From: Geomonas sp. Red32
GTDB taxonomy: Bacteria; Desulfobacterota; Desulfuromonadia; Geobacterales; Geobacteraceae
DNA: 64,000 bases
NCBI RefSeq assembly: GCF_023652955.1
Contig: NZ_JAKLOY010000001.1
Span: forward strand, 434,001-498,000
Direction: 5' to 3'
Shown here: positions 26,113 through 35,224 of the stretch, one piece after another
How positions within the stretch are numbered: position 1 is the first letter of the stretch
Layout: each line of letters starts with the position of its first letter
Notes under the pieces: model-generated
Seen by the model: the letters and a program-made list of their open reading frames with translations, nothing else
Told to the model about the DNA's origin: nothing
Database searches by the model: none
Program-made: the position numbers and the translations under genes

Positions 26113-27404
26113 GCCAGGAGTTCCCGCTGATCCTGCTCCTTACCTGTGGTGCCACCCTGGCCGTATCCGTCTGGACGCTCGTCAGCGCGCTACGCAACGC
26201 CGCCGGGCAGCGCCGCTTCGACGAACTGGAGAGATCGGTCGAAAGGCTGGAAAGGATGTTCCAGGCCGAACTGGGGAGAAACCGGGAGGAGCTCTCCGGC
26301 ACCCTTCGCCAGTTCGGAGACGCGGTGCAGCGCGGGATGATGGACATCGCGTCATTGCAGAAGGGGCAGATGGAGGGATTCAGCCAGCAGCTGGGGACCC
26401 TCACCGCAAGCAACGAGCAGCGGCTCGACAAGCTGAGGGAAACGGTGGATCTCAGGCTCAAGTGGCTCCAGGAGGACAACGCCAAAAAGCTCGAGCAGAT
26501 GCGGGCGACGGTGGACGAGAAACTCCACCAGACCCTGGAGAAGCGGCTCGGTGAATCCTTCAAGCAGGTGAGCGGGCAACTCGAGCAGGTCCACAAGGGG
26601 CTGGGGGAGATGCAGAACCTGGCCGCCGGGGTGGGGGACCTCAAGAAGGTGCTCTCCAACGTCAAGACCCGCGGGACCCTCGGCGAGGTCCAGCTCCACA
26701 ACCTCCTCGAGCAGATCATGACCCCGGACCAGTTCGACGCCAACGTCGCCACCAAGCCGGGGAGCGACGCCCGGGTCGAGTTCGCCATCCGCCTCCCGGG
26801 GCGCGACGACAAGCCGCTCTGGCTCCCGATCGACGCCAAGTTCCCCCAGGAGGACTACCTGAGGCTCGTGGAGGCCCAGGAGCACGGCAACCAGCTTCAG
26901 ATCCAGGAGGCCTCCCGCCAGTTGGAGAGGACGGTCGCGGGGATGGCCAAGCTGATCTGCGATAAATACATCTCGCCGCCGGACACCACCGACTTCGCCG
27001 TCATGTTCCTCGCCAACGAGGGAAGCTACGCCACCGTGCTCGGGCGCCCCGGGCTCTTCGACAGCATCCTGCGGGAGTACAAGGTAATCGTCGCCGGGCC
27101 CACAACCCTGGCCGCCCTCCTCTCCTCGCTGAGCCTCGGCTTTAGGACCCTCACCATCGAAAAGCGAAGCAGCGAGGTCTGGCGCCTGCTGGGTGCCATC
27201 AAGAGCGAGTTCGCCACCTTCGGCTCGCTGCTCGACAAGACCAGGAAGAAGCTCGACGAGGCATCCTCGAGCATCGACACCGCCGCGGCCAGGACCCGCC
27301 GCATCCAGAAGAAGATGCACGGCATCGAGCAGCTGCCGGAGCAGGAGGCGAAGGGGCTTTTGGGGCTTGAGAGCATTCAGCAGGAAGGGGAGCACGAGGG
27401 GTAG
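26109..27404 (+). CDS. rmuC: DNA recombination protein RmuC
   Basis: The 431-residue protein has an N-terminal membrane-type segment (LILLLTCGATLAVSVWTLV), a long coiled coil (about residues 35-190), then the conserved RmuC nuclease-like core. Core landmarks are VKTRGTLGEVQLHNLLEQI, DARVEFAIRLPG, PIDAKFPQEDY, ISPPDTTDFAVMFL and AGPTTLAALL. RmuC limits recombination at inverted repeats. Its stop codon falls inside a short tandem repeat. It is coupled to the hydrolase gene by a four-base overlap. Confidence 0.95.
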   Translation: MSQEFPLILLLTCGATLAVSVWTLVSALRNAAGQRRFDELERSVERLERMFQAELGRNREELSGTLRQFGDAVQRGMMDIASLQKGQMEGFSQQLGTLTASNEQRLDKLRETVDLRLKWLQEDNAKKLEQMRATVDEKLHQTLEKRLGESFKQVSGQLEQVHKGLGEMQNLAAGVGDLKKVLSNVKTRGTLGEVQLHNLLEQIMTPDQFDANVATKPGSDARVEFAIRLPGRDDKPLWLPIDAKFPQEDYLRLVEAQEHGNQLQIQEASRQLERTVAGMAKLICDKYISPPDTTDFAVMFLANEGSYATVLGRPGLFDSILREYKVIVAGPTTLAALLSSLSLGFRTLTIEKRSSEVWRLLGAIKSEFATFGSLLDKTRKKLDEASSSIDTAAARTRRIQKKMHGIEQLPEQEAKGLLGLESIQQEGEHEG

Positions 27405-27428
27405 TACGAAGGGGTAGCACGAAGGGGG
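27391..27428 (+). repeat. Three tandem 12-13-bp units at the rmuC stop
   Basis: AGCACGAGGGGT, AGTACGAAGGGGT and AGCACGAAGGGGG follow one another. The rmuC TAG stop lies across the first and second units. Confidence 0.75.
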
Positions 27429-27451
27429 CGGCGGTCGTGGTGAGGAGAGCG

Positions 27452-28468
27452 CTACGGGTTCAGGATCCCCCGGTAGAGTTCCAGGTACGCCTGCGCTTCC
27501 GCCTCGGGCGAGTGCTTCTCGGCGATCAGTTCGCACGCGCTATTCCCCAGCTGCGCCCGCAGATGGGGGGCGTTGATAAGCCGCTCGGCCTTGTGACGGA
27601 ACTCCGCCTCGTCGCGGTAGAGCAGGCCGGTCACTCCTTCCTTCACGATGGAGCGGCTCCCCTCGATGTCGGAGGCAAGCACCGCCTTCCCGCACGCCAT
27701 CGCCTCCAGCAGGGCATTCGCCATCCCCCCCTCGAAGAACGAGCAATTGAGGACTACGTCGGCCCCCCGGTACAGCGCCGCCATCGAGGAGTGGCACACC
27801 TCGCCGAGGTAGCTGGCGAAGGGGTAGTTCTCGACGGCACTGAGCACCTCTTCCGCATACACGGGATCCATCACCGGGCCGACCAGCTGGAGCCGGATCT
27901 GGGGATAGACGGCATAGAGGACATTGAGAGGGGCCAGCGGGAAAATGACGTTCTTGACCGGGCGCAGTCCCGCGGGGAAGAGAAAGGTGAACGCATCTTC
28001 CTCACACTCGGCAGCACCCTGGCAGCCCTCCAAAAGGTCCACCCCCTGGGCGATCACCATGGTCTTCGGTTCGAGCGAGGGGAGGTGCTCGGCGAGCCTC
28101 CTCTTGATGGCGGCGTCGAAGACCACCAGCCGCTCGGCGCCCCGCAGGGCCAGGTGGGTTTCGTGACTGCGCTGGTCGATCAAGGTCTGGTAGACGTCGG
28201 TACCGGTAATGGTTACGAGGTACCTGATCCCCAGCTCCTCGGCCAGCGCGTGCGCAACCCGCCCCCCCGAGTACCCGTGGAAGGCATGCAGCAGCTGGGG
28301 CGCGAAATCCTTCACCCCCTGCAGCAGTTTCTCGGCGGTCAGCCGGTCGACGCCGAAGACCTTAACTTCGCAGCCAAGATCCCGCAGGTGGCGCTCCAGC
28401 CTGCTCACGGTCACGAAGTTCCCCGTTTTTCCCGATGTGTAGTTGGGGGCGATCATCGCTACCCGCAT
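27452..28468 (-). CDS. Family 4 glycosyltransferase (cassette member)
   Basis: The 338-residue protein is a GT-B glycosyltransferase: MRVAMIAPNYTSGKTGNFVT with a Gly-rich acceptor loop, LLHAFHGYSGGRVAHALA, TITGTDVY, and the C-terminal E-x7-E (EGGMANALLEAMACGKAVLA). GT4 enzymes use nucleotide sugars. The start at 28468 has GGAGG ahead. It is divergent from the metallohydrolase gene with 190 bases between. From memory, NCBI names such Geobacter proteins 'GPMC system family 4 glycosyltransferase'; this must be checked. Confidence 0.88.
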   Translation of the reverse strand: MRVAMIAPNYTSGKTGNFVTVSRLERHLRDLGCEVKVFGVDRLTAEKLLQGVKDFAPQLLHAFHGYSGGRVAHALAEELGIRYLVTITGTDVYQTLIDQRSHETHLALRGAERLVVFDAAIKRRLAEHLPSLEPKTMVIAQGVDLLEGCQGAAECEEDAFTFLFPAGLRPVKNVIFPLAPLNVLYAVYPQIRLQLVGPVMDPVYAEEVLSAVENYPFASYLGEVCHSSMAALYRGADVVLNCSFFEGGMANALLEAMACGKAVLASDIEGSRSIVKEGVTGLLYRDEAEFRHKAERLINAPHLRAQLGNSACELIAEKHSPEAEAQAYLELYRGILNP

Positions 28469-28658
28469 GGAATCCTCCATCTCCTCTTTCGTTTCGAACT
28501 GCCGACGATCGGGCACCGGTCGCCAATGAGAGCCCTACGGTTAAAAATGATACCAGATCGCGGCCGCATGATGGCCAAGATTCCCGCAGCAGTCAAGGGA
28601 TAACCCTTGCCTCACCCGGTTGAATCATGCTAATTTACGCCATTCCGAGGTGCTACAC

Positions 28659-29414
28659 ATGAAAATTACCATCCTCGGCTCTGGTACCTCGACGGGCGTT
28701 CCGATGGTAGGTTGCCATTGCCAGGTCTGCGATTCAACCGACCCGCGCGATAAGCGAACCCGTGCCTCGATCCTGGTCGAGTGCGGAGGCAGCCGCATCC
28801 TGGTGGACACCTCGACCGACCTGCGCGAGCAGGCGCTCAGGGAAGCCATCCCGCGCATCGACGCGGTGCTGCTGACCCACACCCATGCCGACCACATTCA
28901 CGGCATAGACGACCTGCGCGGCTTCTACTTCCTCCACCGCAAGGTCATCCCGTGCTACGGCAGCCCCGACACCATGGAGAAGGTGGCGGCGAGCTTCGGC
29001 TACATCTTCGAGGGGAGGCAGACCGACGGCTACGCCCCCCTGATGGAGCCTTTTTCCGTCGAGGAGGCGTTCGAGCTCTTCGGCTGCCGGATCGTCCCGA
29101 TCCCGATGCGGCACGGCTCCTTCGCCACTACCGGCTACCGGTTCGGCGACGCGGCATACCTGACCGATTGCAGCAGCATTCCGGAGAGTTCGATGGCACT
29201 CCTTAAGGGGCTCGATCTGCTGATCATCGACGCCCTGCGCTACTCGCCGCACCCCAACCACTTCAACATCGAGGGGGCCCTGCAGGTGGTGCGGGAGCTC
29301 CAACCACGGCGGACCCTGCTCACCCACCTCACCCACGAGATACACCACAGAGACGGCGGAAAGCTCCCCGAAGGCGTGGAGCTGGCGTACGACGGCATGG
29401 CGGTGGAACTTTGA
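28659..29414 (+). CDS. MBL-fold metallohydrolase, PhnP-like (cassette member)
   Basis: The 251-residue protein starts MKITILGSGTSTGVPMVGCH and has CQVCDSTDPRDKRTRASILV, typical of PhnP/cyclic phosphodiesterase-like MBL proteins, including paired cysteines that may bind structural zinc. The metal site is complete: THTHADHIHG (HxHxDH), MRHGS, LTDCSSIP and a last THLTHEIHH. It is predicted to be a phosphodiesterase; the substrate is unknown. The next gene starts 50 bases after its stop, which supports an operon. Confidence 0.9.
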   Translation: MKITILGSGTSTGVPMVGCHCQVCDSTDPRDKRTRASILVECGGSRILVDTSTDLREQALREAIPRIDAVLLTHTHADHIHGIDDLRGFYFLHRKVIPCYGSPDTMEKVAASFGYIFEGRQTDGYAPLMEPFSVEEAFELFGCRIVPIPMRHGSFATTGYRFGDAAYLTDCSSIPESSMALLKGLDLLIIDALRYSPHPNHFNIEGALQVVRELQPRRTLLTHLTHEIHHRDGGKLPEGVELAYDGMAVEL

Positions 29415-29464
29415 TCGACGTGCCAAGCCAAGGGACAAGCCACCCGAGAAACGGACGGAACCTG

Positions 29465-31309
29465 ATGTTCAGAGATATTCGACTGCACGGCTATGCCAAC
29501 GACCACATCGAGTTTTATGCCATCACAGCCGGCAACGAGGCCTACAACCGCTACTTCTTCAACACCGACCACGCCGACTCCAACGAGATACGCTTCTTCT
29601 CCCCCGGCAACGAGTTCATCATAGGGCGCGACGGGATCAGCCACCGCGGCAACGGCGGCATCTTCTGCGAGTACATGTTCGGCGTCGATCAGCCGATCGC
29701 CGACCTCGCCAAGGAGGAGGTCTCCAACCGGCTGGTGGTCTACGGCACCCACTACGACCACAAATCCGGCACGCTCCGCTTCTCCGACCGCACCGACGGC
29801 TACCTGAGCTACGACAAGATCTTCTTCGACGGCAACGCCGTCTTCAACTACTTCTTCGCGCTGACCGGCGCCGACTTCACCGGCCTTCTCCACGAGCAGC
29901 AGGAGCGGATCGTCCGGTTGCTCGGCAAGGCGCTCAAGAGGAGCTTTGCGGTCGGCCAGGAGGACGACAACGCCATCATCCAGGAGGTCTTGAGCATCCT
30001 GGACGAGCCGACCGCCCACCTCTTCCTCTTCAAGCTGATCAACACCCGCCATCGCGAGTACTGCGAGATCTTCAGAAACCTCTACTTCAACAACAAGAAG
30101 ATCACCGACGCCGACTTCCAGATGCTGGCCGTCCTCGCCGAGCGTTACGGCATCGACCGCTACCAGCAGGAACGGATCCGGATCGACGTGATGTACAAGC
30201 ATCCGGACAACCGCAGGATCGTCGACGAGTACAAGAACATCCTGATCGCCTGCAACCGCAAGGGGGAGATCAACAAGCTCGAAAACGCCCGCCTGACCCG
30301 CCTGAAGACCCTCTCGGTCAGGAACAAGATCCCCGGCGCGCTCTTCTACACGCTCGACGAGATGCTCAAGAAGGACAAGAAGCTGGTCGACCTGGAGGAG
30401 AGCAACTACATCTCCGAGACCCGGCAGATCCTGGAAGGGATGTTCCTCTCCGAGCGGCACATCGAGAGCACCATCGACACCGAGGATATGCTGAAGCTCC
30501 TCTACGCCAAGAAGCAGGCCGCCGAAAACCGCGACCACGCCTTCGAGGAGATGCTTCTGGACGCCAGCAAGGCCTGCGACGAGAAGATCCGCGACGGCGC
30601 CGATATCTCGATTCTGGAAGGGTACTCCTACATCATCACCTACTTCGACCGCTACGACGCCACCTCCTCCGCCATCAACCGGCTCGCCTTCATGGAGAAC
30701 GTCAAGGTGACCGAGGAGATGATCCGAAGCCTTTTGGGGAACAAGAGCGCCTTCGACATGCTGGCCCCCGACCTCTTCACCAAGCTCTTCCTCTCCGGGA
30801 TCTTCGAGGACAAGTACCTGGGGATCTACGGCCGCAAGAAGGTCACCCACCTGGCCGAGGGGCTGAAGCTCATCGAGGAGAACCGGATGACCACCCACGC
30901 GCTCCTCGACCACCTGCAGAGGATCGACAGCGACGAGCGGATCTATCTCACCCTGCTCGAGCACGTGAAGGAAAGGATCAGGAACTTCTATTCGAAGTAC
31001 ACCACCAAGGCCGACCAGGAGGCCCTCAAGCAGGAGCTCACCGAGGAGCTGCAGCACAAGAAGCTCCTGGAAGGGGAGATCCCGCTTTACCTGTTCCACG
31101 AGGTGATCCTCACCATCAAGAAGGAGGCGGTCTACATCCACAACCTCCTCCCGCAGATCATCGCCGAGAAAGACGGCTCGCTGCGTGAAGACTTCCTGGA
31201 GAACTCCGGCCTCGACCGTTTCTACGTCGAGGAGCTGGAGCGCGAATTCTTCGAGTTGAACGGCCTCAACCTGGAAGAGCTCTACCAGATCCGCAAAGGG
31301 CTCAACTGA
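29465..31309 (+). CDS. Large uncharacterised protein (TIGR04442-like, cassette member)
   Basis: The 614-residue protein starts MFRDIRLHGYANDHIEFYAI. I recognise it only as resembling a Geobacteraceae family I recall as TIGR04442; no catalytic motif is apparent. The first ~140 residues look beta-rich and aromatic (YNRYFFNTDHADSNEIRFFS). The rest is strongly helical and charged, suggesting helical repeats. There is no signal peptide or membrane segment. GGAACCTG precedes the ATG; an upstream in-frame TTG at 29411 overlaps the hydrolase stop but is less likely. Confidence 0.75.
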   Translation: MFRDIRLHGYANDHIEFYAITAGNEAYNRYFFNTDHADSNEIRFFSPGNEFIIGRDGISHRGNGGIFCEYMFGVDQPIADLAKEEVSNRLVVYGTHYDHKSGTLRFSDRTDGYLSYDKIFFDGNAVFNYFFALTGADFTGLLHEQQERIVRLLGKALKRSFAVGQEDDNAIIQEVLSILDEPTAHLFLFKLINTRHREYCEIFRNLYFNNKKITDADFQMLAVLAERYGIDRYQQERIRIDVMYKHPDNRRIVDEYKNILIACNRKGEINKLENARLTRLKTLSVRNKIPGALFYTLDEMLKKDKKLVDLEESNYISETRQILEGMFLSERHIESTIDTEDMLKLLYAKKQAAENRDHAFEEMLLDASKACDEKIRDGADISILEGYSYIITYFDRYDATSSAINRLAFMENVKVTEEMIRSLLGNKSAFDMLAPDLFTKLFLSGIFEDKYLGIYGRKKVTHLAEGLKLIEENRMTTHALLDHLQRIDSDERIYLTLLEHVKERIRNFYSKYTTKADQEALKQELTEELQHKKLLEGEIPLYLFHEVILTIKKEAVYIHNLLPQIIAEKDGSLREDFLENSGLDRFYVEELEREFFELNGLNLEELYQIRKGLN

Positions 31310-31609
31310 TCTAGTGTAGGGGACTGGCTCCCAAGGTACCAGCCCCCTACTCGCCCCCAGGCTCCTCCTCACCTTCCGGCACCTCCTCACCTTCCGGCTA
31401 CCTCACTTTCGTGGCCTCCTCCCCCCCTGCCCCACTTCCGTTCCGGCTATTTCCACTTCCATCCTTTCTCCTTGAGACGCCCCGCTCTCGGCTTCGATCC
31501 GCACTTCTACCGGCTCTTTCTTTCCCCCTCCCCTTCTACCCGTCCTTGACACTCCGCCCCTTTTTCTCTAATCTACCCTGGTGTGTAAATTTTGTACTCA
31601 GAGGGGCCG
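31310..31609. other. Intergenic region with short tandem repeat and a promoter
   Basis: Pyrimidine-rich on the plus strand. CTCCTCACCTTCCGGC occurs twice in tandem at about 31364-31398. A good sigma-70 promoter lies at 31546-31574. No terminator hairpin with a T-run was identified after the preceding gene. Confidence 0.6.
31546..31574 (+). promoter_or_regulatory. Sigma-70 promoter of the GAF/sigma-54 activator
   Basis: TTGACA at 31546-31551, 17-base spacer, TAATCT at 31569-31574. It lies 36 bases ahead of the ATG at 31610. Confidence 0.75.
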
Positions 31610-34396
31610 ATGACCGCGATAACGGAGCAACTGGCAAGGATCAGCGACAAGATCGAGACGTTCGGCAAAGAGAACCTGGACGAAATGCTGCACCTGGTGG
31701 GACAGGGGACCCGGCTGGTCTCCTCCCAGGAGCGGGTGCGGATCTACCTTGAGGACCTCACCCGCGGTGCCCTCTCGTGCGCCTACTCCTGCGGCAGCTT
31801 CGCAGGCGAGATCCGCGAGGTGACCTTCCCGATCATCTCCCAGGAGAGCGGGGTCTCCATCGCCTTCCTCGGCCAAAGGATGGCGCAGTACCACCATCCA
31901 GCCGAGACCGGCCTCCCTTTGGACCGCGACTTTTCCCACCGCTTCCGGATCGACGGCACCACGCTCCTTCCCATTACCAGCTCCGGCAAGTCGATCGGGG
32001 TCGTCTGCGTGGACGGCGCCCTCCTCTCCCCGGCCCAGGTCGCCCGGCTTACCCCCTTCCTTGGCCGGGCGGGCGAGCGGGTCGACATGGCGCGCAAGTA
32101 TCACCAGCAGCTCCTTCTAACCAGACGGGTCGAGCTCTATAAGAGGAGGGAGGCCGCCGGGTTCATGGTGCGCTCCGCGGTGCGGCTGATCGACGGTCTG
32201 ACGCTCGCCTCGGTGCTGGTCCCCTCGAATGGCATCATGGAAGTGCTGGCGAGCCACGCGGCGGACCCGGACCTCAAGCGCCTGTACGACAACGTCGGGA
32301 GCGTCGACCTAAAGCAAGGGAGCTCCCTCGTCTCCCGCTACGTCAACGAGGCCGGGGTAATCGCCGACGACCGGCTCCTCTCCCCGATCTTCTTCGAAGA
32401 CCTCGCGGAGCTGAACATCCAGCGGCGGGCACTCACCGAGGAGATGTCGCTGCGAAGCCTCTACATGGTCCCCCGCTACGAGCCCGACTCCCGCCGGCTC
32501 ATCTGCCTCATCAACTATTTCACCCGCCAGGCCACCCGGTTCACCGAGTTCGAGATGGGGCTTTTGCAAACCCACGCCGAAATGGTGGAACGGGTCATCA
32601 ACGAGGTCGGCGGCGAGCACCTCGAGATCCGGGTCCTCTCCGAGATCTCCGACCTGCTCCAGGAGAGAAACGAGGGGCTCCACCAGTTCCTCACCAAGGT
32701 CCTCTCAAAGGCGACCGAGCTGATCGGCGCCGACACCGGGAGCATCGCCATCGTGGAGGAGCGCGAGGGGGACAAGTGGCTGGTGGTCGAGGATGAGGAA
32801 GGGAACATCATCGGCGCCAAGAACAAGGAATGGATCAAGAAGAAGATCCCCCCTTTCAAGATCGGCGGGCCCGAGCTCCCTCCCGAGGAACGGAGCCTTA
32901 CCGGGTACGTGGCGTGGGTGAAGGAGCCGAAGATCATCGGCCGGGTCGCGGACTACAGCCAGCACAGCGGCTTCCACCGCCCGATGAGCGAGCTGATCAA
33001 GAGCGAGATCGCGGTGCCGGTGGTGAGCGACGACGTGGTGATCGCCGTCATCTGCCTCAACTCGCTGCAGGAGGGGTACTTCACGCAGGAGCACAAACGG
33101 ATCCTGCAGATCATCGACCGGCTGACCTCCCGGCACATCTCGGACATCCAGCGGATCGACCGCCTGCAGCACGAAGTCACCAGGCTCCAGAGCGACATCG
33201 CCTACAAGGACCCGAAGGTCTCCTCCTACCGCCTCGGCAACATCATCGGCAACAGCCGCAAATCCCAGGAGATCGTCGCCTTCATCAACACGGTTTCTCG
33301 CCCGCTCTCCAACCGGATCGCACTCTGGAGCAAGAACATCCTCCAGGAGGCCACCATCGGGCTCCCCTCCATCCTGGTGCTGGGGCCGACCGGCGCCGGC
33401 AAGGAGTTCTTCTTCAACAACCTGTACAACAAGCTGAACGAGCTCTACCGCCAGGAGGTCAATCCCGACGGCGAGCTGCCGGTGAAAAAGACCAACATCG
33501 CCGCCTACAGCGGGGAGCTCACCTACTCCGAGCTCTTCGGCCATACCAAGGGGGCCTTCACCGGCGCCTACAGCGACCGCCGCGGGATCATCGAGGAGGC
33601 CAGGGGAGGGATCGTCTTCCTCGACGAGATCGGGGACGCCGACCCGAAGACCCAGGTCCAGCTCCTCCGCTTCCTCGACAACGGCGGCTTCGTGAGGCTG
33701 GGGGAAAACCGGGAGCGGATCAGCCGCGTCCTGCTGGTGGCCGCCACCAACAAGGACCTCCAGAAGGAGATCGCGCTCGGGAACTTCCGCGAGGACCTCT
33801 ACCACCGGCTTTCCGAGCTCTCCGTGATGGTCCCGTCTTTGAACGAGCGGCGCGAGGACATCCCCGACCTCTCCACCCACTTCCTCGGCAAGCTCTACCG
33901 GACCTACCGCAGCCGCGAGGAGGAGAGCCGCGACGACGCCCCCAGCCTCTCGAAGGAGGCCAAGGAGGCGTTGGTCAGCCACAACTACCAGGGGAACATC
34001 CGCGAACTGCGAAGCATCCTGTTGAGGGCGCTCTTTTTCCGGGCGGGGAAGGTGGTGACCGGCGAGGACATCAGACGGGCCATCCGGGACGGGATGCGGG
34101 GACAGGGCGCCCCTCCGGCCGAGCGGCTGGCGGACGAGGTGGCGGGCTCCATCATGAAGGAGATCGCCGGGGGGAAAGACTTTTGGGAAGCGGTGTACGA
34201 GCCGTACTCACAGAGTAGAATCTCGCGGGACGTGGTCTGCCTGGTGGTGGAGAAGAGCCGGCTGACCAACGGCAAGAGTATGCCGGAAATCGCCCGTCAC
34301 CTGAAGGCGGTGACCGGCGATCCCCAAAACGACGAGGAAGAGCGCAAGCGCTTCTTCCGTTTCAAGAACTTCCTCTACAAGACGGTGAGGATATGA
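31610..34396 (+). CDS. GAF-domain sigma-54-dependent transcriptional activator (cassette member)
   Basis: The 928-residue protein has a large N-terminal sensory half with one or two GAF-like domains (a clear one at about residues 335-520: LSEISDLLQERNEGLHQFLT ... SEIAVPVVSDDVVIAVICLN), then an AAA+ sigma-54-interaction domain. The AAA+ part shows an unusual Walker A GPTGAGKEFFF, the intact GAFTGAYSDR loop, GIVFLDEIGDADPKTQVQLL and the R-finger region NFREDLYHRLSELSV. The C-terminal DNA-binding part (SMPEIARHLKAV) is not a standard Fis helix. The ATG at 31610 follows AGAGGGG; the frame opens earlier only with TTG. Confidence 0.9.
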   Translation: MTAITEQLARISDKIETFGKENLDEMLHLVGQGTRLVSSQERVRIYLEDLTRGALSCAYSCGSFAGEIREVTFPIISQESGVSIAFLGQRMAQYHHPAETGLPLDRDFSHRFRIDGTTLLPITSSGKSIGVVCVDGALLSPAQVARLTPFLGRAGERVDMARKYHQQLLLTRRVELYKRREAAGFMVRSAVRLIDGLTLASVLVPSNGIMEVLASHAADPDLKRLYDNVGSVDLKQGSSLVSRYVNEAGVIADDRLLSPIFFEDLAELNIQRRALTEEMSLRSLYMVPRYEPDSRRLICLINYFTRQATRFTEFEMGLLQTHAEMVERVINEVGGEHLEIRVLSEISDLLQERNEGLHQFLTKVLSKATELIGADTGSIAIVEEREGDKWLVVEDEEGNIIGAKNKEWIKKKIPPFKIGGPELPPEERSLTGYVAWVKEPKIIGRVADYSQHSGFHRPMSELIKSEIAVPVVSDDVVIAVICLNSLQEGYFTQEHKRILQIIDRLTSRHISDIQRIDRLQHEVTRLQSDIAYKDPKVSSYRLGNIIGNSRKSQEIVAFINTVSRPLSNRIALWSKNILQEATIGLPSILVLGPTGAGKEFFFNNLYNKLNELYRQEVNPDGELPVKKTNIAAYSGELTYSELFGHTKGAFTGAYSDRRGIIEEARGGIVFLDEIGDADPKTQVQLLRFLDNGGFVRLGENRERISRVLLVAATNKDLQKEIALGNFREDLYHRLSELSVMVPSLNERREDIPDLSTHFLGKLYRTYRSREEESRDDAPSLSKEAKEALVSHNYQGNIRELRSILLRALFFRAGKVVTGEDIRRAIRDGMRGQGAPPAERLADEVAGSIMKEIAGGKDFWEAVYEPYSQSRISRDVVCLVVEKSRLTNGKSMPEIARHLKAVTGDPQNDEEERKRFFRFKNFLYKTVRI

Positions 34397-34414
34397 CGGG
34401 GTGTGCCCCTCCCC

Positions 34415-35068
34415 TCAGGGCTCGTTCCGCTTGCGGAGGATGATGTGGGTCGCCCGCTCCCCGGCTACCAACTCGACACAGTCATAGCCGAGGGCCCGCA
34501 TGTTGATGCCGTTCAACAGGTGCTCGCCCGCACCGAGGAGACTGGGGCCCATTGCCAGGTGGAGTTCGTCGACCAGGCCTCTCTGCAGATACTGGCGGAC
34601 GGTGGCCACGCCGCCTCCCAGGCGGACATCGAGACCACCGGCCGCGACGGTCGCCTCCCGCAACGCGGCGTCGATCCCACCGGTGACGAATCTGAACTCG
34701 GTCCCGCCCTTCATCTTCAACGGCGCACGGGGGTGATGGGTCAGCACGAAGACCGGGACATGGTACGGCGGCTCCTCACCCCACCACCCTTTCCAGCTTT
34801 CATCCGGCCAGGGACCGCGGATGGGGCCGAACATGTTCCGGCCGAGGATCCAGGCACCTACCCCGGCGAACCCCTTCTCCACCATCCCGTTATCTACGCC
34901 GGTCTCTCCTCCGTCCAATCCTTGCATTTCCCGCCACACCCTGGTCTGAAAAAACCACTCCATAAGATCGACGCCGCCCACCCCCAGCGGGTTCTGTAGA
35001 TCCTGATCCGGTCCGGCACCGTAACCATCGATGGAGATCGCAAAGCTATTAACGCGCAGTTTCGACAT
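34415..35068 (-). CDS. Dihydrofolate reductase-like (RibD C-terminal domain) protein
   Basis: The 217-residue protein starts MSKLRVNSFAISIDGYGAGP and has the RibD-C/YwjB-like pattern: AWILGRNMFGPIRGPW, VFVLTHHPRAPLKMKGGTEF, LDVRLGGGVATVRQYL and VDELHLAMGPSLLGAGEHL. AGGAGG precedes the ATG. Such proteins are NADPH-binding reductases of unknown substrate, often single-gene accessory functions. It stands convergent to the sigma-54 activator gene. Confidence 0.88.
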   Translation of the reverse strand: MSKLRVNSFAISIDGYGAGPDQDLQNPLGVGGVDLMEWFFQTRVWREMQGLDGGETGVDNGMVEKGFAGVGAWILGRNMFGPIRGPWPDESWKGWWGEEPPYHVPVFVLTHHPRAPLKMKGGTEFRFVTGGIDAALREATVAAGGLDVRLGGGVATVRQYLQRGLVDELHLAMGPSLLGAGEHLLNGINMRALGYDCVELVAGERATHIILRKRNEP

Positions 35069-35224
35069 GGGAGGCCTCCTGTGTCTCCGAATGGGACGCA
35101 CCCATTCCACGATTAACAGTGTAGCCTACCAGCCAGAAACCTGCTGAAGCGCTGGATCCACTTTAGCGGCCGCTGCGGCACATCTCTTTCGGCAAGCGGA
35201 GTGGCAAGTGCTGCCGCTTTCATC

